From CBFIJI01 sp965662885 (GTDB lineage: Bacteria; Bacteroidota; Bacteroidia; Flavobacteriales; Flavobacteriaceae), in assembly GCA_965662885.1 (NCBI GenBank), contig CBFIJI010000044.1, positions 1 through 16,065 on the forward strand: a DNA stretch of 16,065 nt. Reading direction: 5' to 3'. The notes under the pieces are model-generated. The model was not told the origin of the DNA and searched no databases. It saw only the letters and a list, made by a program, of their open reading frames with translations. This document shows positions 7,387 to 15,125 of this stretch, piece after piece (the stretch's first letter is position 1; each line of letters opens with the position of its first letter). Both the position numbers and the translations under genes were made by a program.

Positions 7387-7394
7387 TATATTTA
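7387..7394 (+). promoter_or_regulatory. Candidate -7 box of the gltBD operon
   Basis: TATATTTA fits TAnnTTTG with one change and ends 20 bases before the gltB ATG. The -33 region is weak (TTAC, 21 bases upstream). The rest of the 199-base divergent region between anmK and gltB is very A/T-rich, with no clear operator palindrome or riboswitch that I can see. The A-rich stretch before the ATG takes the place of a Shine-Dalgarno site. Confidence 0.3.
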
Positions 7395-7414
7395 GCGCCC
7401 TTAATAAAAAAAAT

Positions 7415-10400
7415 ATGCTACCCGTAGAACAAGGATTGTACAACCCTGAAAATGAACATGATAACTGTGGAGCAGGATTTATTTGTAGTCTTCAAGGCAA
7501 GAAAACAAATGATATCATCCATAAAGCTTTGGACATCCTTGATAAGTTAGAGCATCGCGGTGCTGTAAGTGCAGACGGGAAAACGGGTGATGGTGCTGGA
7601 ATATTGATTGAAATCCCCCATGAGTTTTTAAAAAATCAATGTGATTTTGAACTTCCAGAACATCACGAATATGCTGTTGGAATGGTCTTTTTACCCAAAA
7701 AAGAAAATCAACGCAACTACTGTATCGCCGTTTTTGAAGATGAAATCAAAAAACAAGGATTAAAAGTTCTTGGTTGGAGAAAAGTACCCGTTAACCCATC
7801 GGTTATGGGTAAAATTGCTGCAAGCTCAGAACCTTCGATTATGCAAATTTTTGTGAGTCGTGGTGCTGAAATCCTAAGTGATTCGGAATTTAATACCAAG
7901 TTATTTATCGCTCGAAAAATAACAGAGCATACCATCTATGATTCTAAACTTTCTCAAGCTTCTTATTTTTACTTGCCTAGTTTTTCCACCCGAACAGTAA
8001 TCTATAAAGGGCTATTGATCCCTGAAGATATTAAAGGGTATTACAAAGATCTTTCTGATCCAGAGGTAATCACACGACTGGCTTTGGTCCATCAACGTTT
8101 TTCTACCAATACCTTTCCTACATGGGATCTGGCACAACCCTTTCGCTACATGTGTCATAATGGAGAAATCAATACTTTTAGAGGGAATTATAGTCGTATG
8201 CAAGCTCGAGAGGAGCTTCTAAAAAGTGACTTATTCGGTCCTGATATTAAAGAAATTCTTCCTGTTATTCTTCCCAAAAAATCAGATTCTGCATCCATGG
8301 ATATGGTCGTAGAACTCCTTTTAGCAACAGGTCGATCGCTACCAGAAGTGATGATGACTTTGGTCCCAGAAGCATGGGAGAAGCACAGTGCTATGGATGA
8401 TGACAAAAAAGCCTTTTACGAATACAACGCTTGTATCATGGAACCTTGGGACGGGCCAGCCTCCATTCCATTTACCGATGGTAAATTCATCGGAGCACTT
8501 TTGGATCGAAATGGTTTACGCCCTTCTCGATATTCTGTCACCAAAGACGGGTATGTAATTATGTCCTCCGAAGCTGGGGTTTTAGAAATTGCTCCAGAAA
8601 ACATCGAACGTCACGGACGATTGGAACCTGGAAAAATGTTCTTGGTCGATATGGACGAAGGACGTATTATTGAAGATGCAGAAATTAAAAAAGAAATTGT
8701 TACCAAACGCCCATATCGCCAATGGTTAGATAAAAATTTACTTCCCTTAAAAGAGGTTCCTTATCGAGAACATACTCCAGCACAAGAAGATGTTGATTTT
8801 GAAACACGACTGCGTATTTTTGGCTATTCACAAGAAGATTTAAAAACAATTATCACCCCTATGGGAGTGAATGGTAAAGAAGCCATTGGATCAATGGGGA
8901 CGGACACCCCACTTGCTGTGCTCTCCAACCGTCCTCAATTACTTTACAACTATTTTAAACAGCTATTTGCTCAAGTTACCAATCCTCCTTTGGACGGAAT
9001 TCGGGAAGAGATCGTCACCGACACAAGCTTGAGTATTGGGAACGATTTCAATATTTTCGATATTGACGAACGTCACTCCAAAAAACTTCGTATTCAAAAC
9101 CCTGTTATCTCTAATGAGGATTTAGATAAAATAAAACATATCGACCACCAAGACTTCCGTGCTGTTTCTATCTCGACCTTATACGAGCTTAACAGCGGCT
9201 TGAATGGCTTGGAAGCTGCACTAGATGACATGATTTTGGAAATTGAAAAAGCGGTAGATGGAGGTGCAAATATTATTATTTTATCCGACCGTCATGTGTC
9301 ACCCACTCTTGCGCCTATTCCAATTTTATTGGCTTGTGCTCATACGCATAATGCATTAAAACGATTAAGCAAACGCTCTCATTTTGGAATCATCATAGAA
9401 TCTGCAGAGCCCCGTGAACCACATCATTTCTCTTTACTCTTCGGTTACGGTGCAAGTGCCATTAATCCTTATATGGTCAATGAAATCATCATTCATCAGG
9501 TCAATACTGGGGTGATTAATTTAACTGCTGAAAAAGCCATCGCTAATTTTAACAAAGCCATTGCAACTGGAATTGTCAAGGTGATGAATAAAATTGGAAT
9601 TTCAACCCTACACTCTTATCGTGGAGCGCAGATTTTTGAAGCCTTAGGCTTATCAAAGAAATTCATCAATCGATTTTTCTGCAATACGGCAACCCGTATC
9701 GAGGGCATTGGACTTTATGAAATCGAAAAAGAAATTGCAGCACGTCACAACAAGGCTTATTTACATGAATCAAATCTTGGCCTCCCGCTTGAAATTGGTG
9801 GTGAATATCGATGGCGACGTGATGGAGAAGCCCATGTGCTCAATCCTAGCTCAATTGCCAAACTGCAACAAGCTGTTCGTTTAAATCAACCCGAAAGTTA
9901 TGAGGTCTATTCCAAGATGATTAACGAACAAAATGAAAAATTGATGACACTCCGTGGTTTGTTCGAGTTTTCAAGTTTTGATCCTATTCCATTAGAACAA
10001 GTGGAACCTTGGACAGAAATTGTAAAGCGTTTTAAAACTGGAGCCATGTCATTAGGATCAATCAGCCAAGAAGCACATGAAAACCTAGCGATTGCGATGA
10101 ACCGTATTGGTGGAAAAAGTAATTCTGGAGAAGGAGGAGAAGATCCTAATCGTTTCCAACGAGATTTGGAAGGAAACTGGCGAAATAGTGCCATCAAACA
10201 AGTAGCTTCTGGTCGCTTTGGAGTTTCTAGTCATTATTTGAGTTCTGCAAAAGAAATTCAAATTAAAATGGCACAGGGAGCAAAGCCAGGAGAAGGAGGA
10301 CAATTACCTGGACCAAAAGTGAATCCCTATATCGCCTCTGTTCGAAATTCTACACCTTACGTAGGACTAATTTCCCCTCCTCCCCATCACGATATTTACT

Positions 10401-11917
10401 CCATTGAGGATTTAGCACAACTTATTTACGACCTTAAAAATGCCAACAGAGCTGCACGAATCAACGTCAAGCTGGTTTCTGAAGTTGGAGTGGGGACCAT
10501 TGCTGCCGGGGTTGCAAAAGCAAAAGCAGATGTCATCTTGATTTCTGGCTTTGATGGAGGAACTGGGGCTTCTCCCCTAACCTCACTAAAACACGCTGGA
10601 CTTCCTTGGGAATTAGGCATTGCTGAAGCACAACAAACATTGGTTTTAAACGATTTAAGAAGTCGAATTGTTTTGGAATGTGACGGACAACTAAAAACAG
10701 GGCGGGACATTGCCATAGCCTGTCTTTTAGGTGCAGAAGAATTTGGATTTTCAACGGCGCCATTAATTGCCTCAGGATGCATCATGATGCGCGCATGCCA
10801 CTTAAATACCTGTCCTGTTGGAATTGCTACTCAAGATCCAGAATTGCGTAAAAACTTTAAAGGAAAACCTGAGCACGTAATCAACTATATGTACTTTGTA
10901 GCGGAAGAGCTTCGAAAAATTATGGCTGAGCTTGGTTTTAGAACCATCGATGAAATGGTAGGGCAATCTCAAAAGATTAACATGAAAAAGGCCGTGGCTC
11001 ATTACAAAGCACAAGGGATAGATTTATCAACTATTCTCTATAAACCAGAAGTTCCTGACCATGTAGCCCTTCGTAATACAAAAAAGCAAGATCACGGTTT
11101 AGAGCATGTTTTGGATTTTAAAATCCTTGAAGAAGCCCATCCAGCAGTTTATCGAAAAGAACATCAACACCTAGATTATAAAATTCGAAATACTGACCGA
11201 AGTGTTGGAGCAATTTTAAGTAATGAAATTTCAAAAATCCATGGAGCGGCTGGTTTGCCAGAGGATGCTTTAAGTATAAAATTTAAGGGGACCGCTGGAC
11301 AAAGTTTTGGTGCATTTGCTACTCGAGGCTTGTTTATGAAAGTTGTGGGTAATGCAAATGATTATTTTGGAAAAGGCCTCTCAGGAGCAAAAATCATTGC
11401 TCAAGTTCCTGAAAAAGCAACCTTTATACCAGAAGAAAACATCATTATTGGAAATGTTGCCTTGTACGGAGCTACTGCCGGTGAAGCTTATATTAATGGG
11501 ATTGCAGGAGAACGATTTTGTGTCCGTAATTCTGGAGCAACAGCTGTTGTTGAAGGAATTGGTGACCATGGTTGTGAATATATGACTGGTGGAATTGCAC
11601 TTGTCTTAGGAGCTATTGGTCGTAATTTCGCCGCAGGTATGAGTGGTGGAATTGCTTACCTATATAGTGAAGATGGCACCTTTGATGAAAAGAAATTTAA
11701 CCTTGAAATGGTTGAATTAGAAGATCTTCAAGAAAGTGATTTTGAAACCGTTGAACAGTTACTTCATAATCATTTAGACTACACAAAAAGTCCAAGAGCG
11801 AGCCATATTTTAAAGGACTGGCCAGCATCAAGTAAAAAGTTTATTAAAGTGATGCCAACGGATTACAAACGTGCCTTGGAAATGATGAAAAATTCAAAAA
11901 CTGAAAAAACCTTATAG
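7415..11917 (+). CDS. gltB: Glutamate synthase (NADPH) large subunit
   Basis: A 1500-residue large subunit of glutamate synthase, full length for bacterial GltB. It releases ammonia from glutamine and adds it to 2-oxoglutarate, giving glutamate with electrons supplied by GltD. The class II (Ntn) glutaminase domain starts at Cys18 in NCGAGF after a 17-residue propeptide that should be removed, and runs to about 430. A central domain follows. The FMN-binding synthase domain begins near MSLGSIS (878-884) and includes GGKSNSGEGGED and AKPGEGGQLPGPKV. The [3Fe-4S] ligands are Cys1122, Cys1128 and Cys1133 in CIMMRACHLNTC. The C-terminal Gly-rich beta-helix with repeated G-x-x-G-x-x-x-G turns lies at about 1270-1450. 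The ATG is preceded by an A-rich leader. gltD starts 3 bases after the TAG stop, so the two subunits are co-expressed. Confidence 0.98.
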   Translation: MLPVEQGLYNPENEHDNCGAGFICSLQGKKTNDIIHKALDILDKLEHRGAVSADGKTGDGAGILIEIPHEFLKNQCDFELPEHHEYAVGMVFLPKKENQRNYCIAVFEDEIKKQGLKVLGWRKVPVNPSVMGKIAASSEPSIMQIFVSRGAEILSDSEFNTKLFIARKITEHTIYDSKLSQASYFYLPSFSTRTVIYKGLLIPEDIKGYYKDLSDPEVITRLALVHQRFSTNTFPTWDLAQPFRYMCHNGEINTFRGNYSRMQAREELLKSDLFGPDIKEILPVILPKKSDSASMDMVVELLLATGRSLPEVMMTLVPEAWEKHSAMDDDKKAFYEYNACIMEPWDGPASIPFTDGKFIGALLDRNGLRPSRYSVTKDGYVIMSSEAGVLEIAPENIERHGRLEPGKMFLVDMDEGRIIEDAEIKKEIVTKRPYRQWLDKNLLPLKEVPYREHTPAQEDVDFETRLRIFGYSQEDLKTIITPMGVNGKEAIGSMGTDTPLAVLSNRPQLLYNYFKQLFAQVTNPPLDGIREEIVTDTSLSIGNDFNIFDIDERHSKKLRIQNPVISNEDLDKIKHIDHQDFRAVSISTLYELNSGLNGLEAALDDMILEIEKAVDGGANIIILSDRHVSPTLAPIPILLACAHTHNALKRLSKRSHFGIIIESAEPREPHHFSLLFGYGASAINPYMVNEIIIHQVNTGVINLTAEKAIANFNKAIATGIVKVMNKIGISTLHSYRGAQIFEALGLSKKFINRFFCNTATRIEGIGLYEIEKEIAARHNKAYLHESNLGLPLEIGGEYRWRRDGEAHVLNPSSIAKLQQAVRLNQPESYEVYSKMINEQNEKLMTLRGLFEFSSFDPIPLEQVEPWTEIVKRFKTGAMSLGSISQEAHENLAIAMNRIGGKSNSGEGGEDPNRFQRDLEGNWRNSAIKQVASGRFGVSSHYLSSAKEIQIKMAQGAKPGEGGQLPGPKVNPYIASVRNSTPYVGLISPPPHHDIYSIEDLAQLIYDLKNANRAARINVKLVSEVGVGTIAAGVAKAKADVILISGFDGGTGASPLTSLKHAGLPWELGIAEAQQTLVLNDLRSRIVLECDGQLKTGRDIAIACLLGAEEFGFSTAPLIASGCIMMRACHLNTCPVGIATQDPELRKNFKGKPEHVINYMYFVAEELRKIMAELGFRTIDEMVGQSQKINMKKAVAHYKAQGIDLSTILYKPEVPDHVALRNTKKQDHGLEHVLDFKILEEAHPAVYRKEHQHLDYKIRNTDRSVGAILSNEISKIHGAAGLPEDALSIKFKGTAGQSFGAFATRGLFMKVVGNANDYFGKGLSGAKIIAQVPEKATFIPEENIIIGNVALYGATAGEAYINGIAGERFCVRNSGATAVVEGIGDHGCEYMTGGIALVLGAIGRNFAAGMSGGIAYLYSEDGTFDEKKFNLEMVELEDLQESDFETVEQLLHNHLDYTKSPRASHILKDWPASSKKFIKVMPTDYKRALEMMKNSKTEKTL

Positions 11918-11920
11918 ATC

Positions 11921-13387
11921 ATGGGAAAGCTGAAAGGATTTATGGAATATGACAAATTGAAAGAAGAAGTCATTGATCCAAAAAAACGAATTGAAAATTA
12001 TAAGGAATTTACCATTGCACCGAGCAACGATCAATTAAAAGAACAAGGTGGACGCTGCATGGATTGTGGAGTACCCTTTTGCCACAGTGGTTGCCCACTG
12101 GGTAATTTGATCCCAGATTTTAATGATGCCGTTTATAAAAACGAATGGGAAAAAGCCCTACATATTCTCCATTCAACCAATAATTTCCCCGAATTTACAG
12201 GTCGATTATGTCCCGCTCCTTGTGAAGAAGCCTGTGTATTGGGAATTATCAACCCTCCAGTCTCCATTGAATTAATTGAAAAATATATCGTAGAACGTGG
12301 ATATTCAGAAGGTTGGATACAACCCCAACCTCCGAAACACAGGACAGGTAAATCTGTGGCAGTTATTGGATCAGGCCCCGCTGGACTGGCAGCAGCCCAA
12401 CAGTTAAATCGTGCAGGACACCAAGTCACCGTTTATGAACGAGACAATAAAGTTGGTGGTTTACTTCGGTATGGTATCCCTGATTTTAAAATGGAAAAAA
12501 AGGTGATTGACCGAAGAATTGAGGTTTTAGAAGCGGAAGGAATTGTGTTTAAATGCAATGTAGAAATTGGTAAAACAATTAGCGCTGAACAGCTAGAAAA
12601 AGAGTTTGATGCCGTTGCATTGTGTACAGGAGCTACGATAAAAAGAGAACTGCCGATACCCGGAAGTGATTTAAATGGTGTTGTTCAAGCAATGACCTTT
12701 TTACCTCATAATAATAGAGCAGTAGATGGTCAACACGACCGTGATCCTAAATACCTTGCAAAGGATAAAAATGTGATTGTTATTGGAGGAGGAGATACCG
12801 GCTCTGATTGTATCGGAACGTCCAATAGACATGGTGCCAAAAGCGTAACCAACTTTGAAATCATGCCAAAACCTACTGATGCTAGAACGGATGAAAATCC
12901 ATGGCCCTATTGGCCTTTTAAGCTAAAAACCAGTTCCTCCCATGAAGAAGGGATTCACCGAGAATGGAGTATCTTAACCAAAGAATTCATTGGAGATAAA
13001 AACGGTAATTTAAAAGCATTAAAAACCGTTGAAGTCAAATGGAAAAAAATCCCTGGAGAGCGTCCTCAACTTATCGAGAAAAAAGATTCAGAAAAAGAGT
13101 GGCCCTGTGAATTGGCGCTACTCGCTCTTGGTTTTACTGGTCCAGAAAAAACATTACCCGAACAATTTGGATTGACGTTTGACGCTCGTGGGAATGTAAA
13201 AGGTGAAAAACAATACCAAACCAATAAACCTAATATTTTCACAGCAGGTGACTGCCGACGAGGACAATCGTTAATCGTATGGGCAATTTCTGAAGGACGT
13301 GAAGCTGCACAGCAAATTGACACGTATTTAATGGGAACTTCCTCTCTTCCTAAAAAAGAGGCCTCCGGAGATTTAATTGCCGTTTAA
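11921..13387 (+). CDS. gltD: Glutamate synthase (NADPH) small subunit
   Basis: A 488-residue flavoprotein that takes electrons from NADPH and passes them through FAD and [4Fe-4S] clusters to GltB. Cluster cysteines lie at 46, 49, 54 and 58 (CMDCGVPFCHSGC) and at 97, 101 and 105 (CPAPCEEAC). The FAD Rossmann motif GSGPAG is at 150-155, followed by the GGLLRYGIPDFKM motif at 179-191. The NADPH motif VIGGGDTGSD is at 287-296, and a second FAD motif, IFTAGDCRRGQSLIVWAISEGR, is at about 439-460. Length matches the family. The ATG at 11921 lies 3 bases past the gltB stop. No clear terminator hairpin was found in the 279-base gap that follows. Confidence 0.98.
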   Translation: MGKLKGFMEYDKLKEEVIDPKKRIENYKEFTIAPSNDQLKEQGGRCMDCGVPFCHSGCPLGNLIPDFNDAVYKNEWEKALHILHSTNNFPEFTGRLCPAPCEEACVLGIINPPVSIELIEKYIVERGYSEGWIQPQPPKHRTGKSVAVIGSGPAGLAAAQQLNRAGHQVTVYERDNKVGGLLRYGIPDFKMEKKVIDRRIEVLEAEGIVFKCNVEIGKTISAEQLEKEFDAVALCTGATIKRELPIPGSDLNGVVQAMTFLPHNNRAVDGQHDRDPKYLAKDKNVIVIGGGDTGSDCIGTSNRHGAKSVTNFEIMPKPTDARTDENPWPYWPFKLKTSSSHEEGIHREWSILTKEFIGDKNGNLKALKTVEVKWKKIPGERPQLIEKKDSEKEWPCELALLALGFTGPEKTLPEQFGLTFDARGNVKGEKQYQTNKPNIFTAGDCRRGQSLIVWAISEGREAAQQIDTYLMGTSSLPKKEASGDLIAV

Positions 13388-13666
13388 AGATCAATGAGTA
13401 ATCCGACATACTATTTTTTAGGAATGTTAGATTCGTTTTTACTTGAAAACAAATATGTTTGTAGCAAGGTAAACTAGAAAAACAAGGAATTAAGTTTTTT
13501 GTAATACTACCGAAAAAAAATCTGACATCTGTTAGCCCTGTCTCATTTTCAGCGTTTAACCAATATCAATGATCAGGTTAATTAATGAATGTCCTACGCA
13601 AGTGTTACTCAAAAAAGTCCACAAGTAGTTCAGGTTTTTCAACTGCTAAAATAAAAATGTACAAAA
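13388..13666. other. Intergenic region after gltD, no confident feature
   Basis: This 279-base A/T-rich gap separates gltD from the flavin-binding protein gene. I see no tRNA, no strong terminator hairpin and no good TAnnTTTG box. A 27-codon ATG frame (13394-13477) begins six bases after the gltD stop, but nothing supports it beyond being open. Length suggests that the next gene has its own promoter, not identified. Confidence 0.5.
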
Positions 13667-14305
13667 ATGAAGAACAGTCCCAAATCAAAAGTAAAAAGAG
13701 CTCCTAAAAGAGGGAGCTATGATCCTAATGAAATTTATCGTATCCTCGATAAACACTACTTATGCCATATAGGTTTTCTCCATAATGGAGCTCCCGTAGT
13801 GATTCCGACAATGTTTGGAAGGAAAGACAATACCCTTTTTATACATGGAGCAAGTGTCAGCAGATTGGTTAACACCCTAGAACTAGGAATTGATGTAAGC
13901 ATCTCTGTTGCGGAAGTTAATGGGCTTGTATTAGCTCGTTCTGCTTTTCATCATTCGTTGAATTATGAATCGGTTGTCCTTTTTGGAACAGGTAAATTAG
14001 TTGATGAACATAAGAAGGAAATGGCTTTAAAAATTATTTCAGATCACCTGATCAAACAGCGGTGGGAAGAAGTGAGACCTCCAAGTCAAAAAGAATTAAA
14101 AGCGACAAAAGTTATTCAAATTACTATTGATGAAGCTTCTGCCAAAGTTCGAACAGGGGAACCTATCGATGATAAAAAAGATTATGAATTGGATATCTGG
14201 GCGGGGGTTGTTCCTATTGTTACCAACTATGCGCAACCCGAAGTGGATACAAACGGTGTTCAACATTTAAGCACCCCCCAAAGCGTCCTAAAACTAATGC
14301 GCTAA
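13667..14305 (+). CDS. Pyridoxamine 5'-phosphate oxidase family (NimA-like) flavin-binding protein
   Basis: A 212-residue predicted soluble split-barrel flavoprotein of the PNPOx-like superfamily, closest to the Pyridox_ox_2 group that also contains nitroimidazole-resistance NimA proteins. Family features are RGSYDPNEIYRILDKH at about 15-30, HIGFLHNGAPVVIPTMFGR at about 34-52, LFIHGASVSRL at 57-67, the central LARSAFHHSLNYESVVLFG at 89-107, and DEASAKVRTGEP at 155-166 followed by a conserved Trp178 in DIWAGVVP. The N-terminal 15 residues are strongly basic (Lys/Arg). It probably binds FMN or a related cofactor; the substrate is unknown, and vitamin B6 oxidase activity should not be assumed. 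The ATG at 13667 is preceded by an A-rich stretch; an ATG ten bases upstream is in another frame. It is flanked by long gaps on both sides, so it is probably monocistronic. Confidence 0.88.
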   Translation: MKNSPKSKVKRAPKRGSYDPNEIYRILDKHYLCHIGFLHNGAPVVIPTMFGRKDNTLFIHGASVSRLVNTLELGIDVSISVAEVNGLVLARSAFHHSLNYESVVLFGTGKLVDEHKKEMALKIISDHLIKQRWEEVRPPSQKELKATKVIQITIDEASAKVRTGEPIDDKKDYELDIWAGVVPIVTNYAQPEVDTNGVQHLSTPQSVLKLMR

Positions 14306-14331
14306 ACAAATAAATAGAATGGAAGTGAAAT

Positions 14332-14358
14332 CTGGTACCCGATGAATACCGGTTTATT
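14332..14358 (+). terminator. Weak candidate terminator after the flavin-binding protein gene
   Basis: CTGGTA at 14332-14337 can pair with TACCGG at 14347-14352 (six pairs, one of them G-T) across a 9-base loop, followed by TTTATT. The stem is short and the T run is interrupted, so this is only a possibility. Confidence 0.3.
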
Positions 14359-14457
14359 GAAATTCTAAAGCTTTCTTAAGAGGTACAAGAAAACATATTC
14401 CTTGAAAAAATCTTATTAGATCGTTTTTAAAGGTCACCCTTCCTAAGATGTCGTCAT

Positions 14458-14488
14458 CCTATTTTTCATAAAATAACTATAAAATAGG
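14458..14488. repeat. 8-bp inverted repeat upstream of the sigma-factor promoter
   Basis: CCTATTTT at 14458-14465 is the exact reverse complement of AAAATAGG at 14481-14488, with a 15-base loop. It ends 21 bases before the -33 box of the sigma gene. It lacks a T-rich tail, so termination is unlikely; a binding site for a regulator is possible but unproven, and A/T-rich repeats of this size can occur by chance. Confidence 0.35.
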
Positions 14489-14509
14489 GGAATGATTTTG
14501 ATCGCTTAA

Positions 14510-14538
14510 TTTGTTTTTAAACCTTTGTTGTATCTTTA
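14510..14538 (+). promoter_or_regulatory. Promoter of the ECF sigma / FecR operon
   Basis: TTTG at 14510-14513 and TATCTTTA at 14531-14538 are separated by 17 bases and match the Bacteroidota -33 (TTTG) and -7 (TAnnTTTG) boxes with a single change. A start near 14544 leaves about 14 bases before the ATG at 14558. The promoter overlaps the TTG codons that would otherwise extend the sigma frame upstream. Confidence 0.6.
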
Positions 14539-14557
14539 TAATGCCCGAAGATCATCC

Positions 14558-15067
14558 ATGACGTCTAAACCCAAAAATTTAATGCCCTATTGTTTTGAAA
14601 ACTACTACTCAGAATACTTCCCCATACTTTTTCGTTTTGCACAAAAATTTACTGGGGAAGAAGCACTATCCAAAGATTTGGCACAAAATACCCTGATTAA
14701 ATTTTGGAAGTATTGGGATCATAAAACTTATCACAAGAAAGCCATCGAAGCTTTTTTATTTAAGACAGTCAAAAATGAAATTATTGATCATTTTAGAAAG
14801 CTTAAAGTTCAGCAGAAATTTGCCTCAAAGTTAGCGCACAATAATCATGTTGAAGAAACCGCATCCCTTTTTGATGTTGAAGATCGAATCAAAAAAGTCT
14901 ATGATAAATTACCAGACAAAACACGTATTATTTTTCAGTTATCCCGAATCGAAGGGCTCTCTTATAAACAGATTGCTAAACAACTAGTTCTTTCTGAGAA
15001 AACAATTGAATATCATATTTCCAATGCCCTCAAGGCATTTCGTGGAGAATTTTATGGAAAAATTTAG
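14558..15067 (+). CDS. ECF sigma factor, FecI-like (sigma-70 family)
   Basis: A 169-residue extracytoplasmic-function sigma factor. Region 2 spans about 18-83 (YFPILFRFAQKFTGEEA, then DLAQNTLIKFWKYW at 40-53, the core-binding and -10-recognition part). Region 4 spans about 107-160, with LPDKTRIIFQLSRIEGLSYK at 118-137 and a helix-turn-helix through SEKTIEYHISNALKAFR at 146-162. No region 3 or extra C-terminal domain is present, as usual for ECF factors. I place the start at ATG 14558; the frame is open back to a TTG at 14525, but that lies upstream of and within the predicted promoter. A FecR-like anti-sigma gene follows 58 bases later, so activity is probably controlled by a cell-surface signal through an outer-membrane receptor. 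The target genes cannot be deduced here. Confidence 0.9.
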   Translation: MTSKPKNLMPYCFENYYSEYFPILFRFAQKFTGEEALSKDLAQNTLIKFWKYWDHKTYHKKAIEAFLFKTVKNEIIDHFRKLKVQQKFASKLAHNNHVEETASLFDVEDRIKKVYDKLPDKTRIIFQLSRIEGLSYKQIAKQLVLSEKTIEYHISNALKAFRGEFYGKI

Positions 15068-15125
15068 GGAATAATGCTTTTAAAACGTTCCTCTCTTATA
15101 ACGTAGTTAATTCCAAATATACACT

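Noticed and set aside
10426..10785. Long open frames antisense to gltB, the longest about 119 codons, and similar ones antisense to gltD, nhaD and exbB
   Set aside because: They overlap highly conserved coding sequence in full, show no recognisable domains, and are explained by codon bias of the true genes on the other strand.
13337..13370. Possible hairpin CCTCTT/AAGAGG near the end of gltD
   Set aside because: It lies inside the gltD coding region, is followed by GCCTCCGG rather than T residues, and is too weak to call a terminator.
13394..13477. 27-codon ATG frame just after gltD
   Set aside because: It is only 27 residues, matches nothing I recognise, and has no promoter or conserved context visible; such short frames are common by chance in A/T-rich DNA.
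14541..14561. Six-codon leader ORF (MPEDHP) whose stop overlaps the sigma-factor ATG as ATGA
   Set aside because: The predicted transcription start is near 14544, downstream of this ATG, so it would not be on the mRNA. It would deserve another look if the start maps upstream of 14541.
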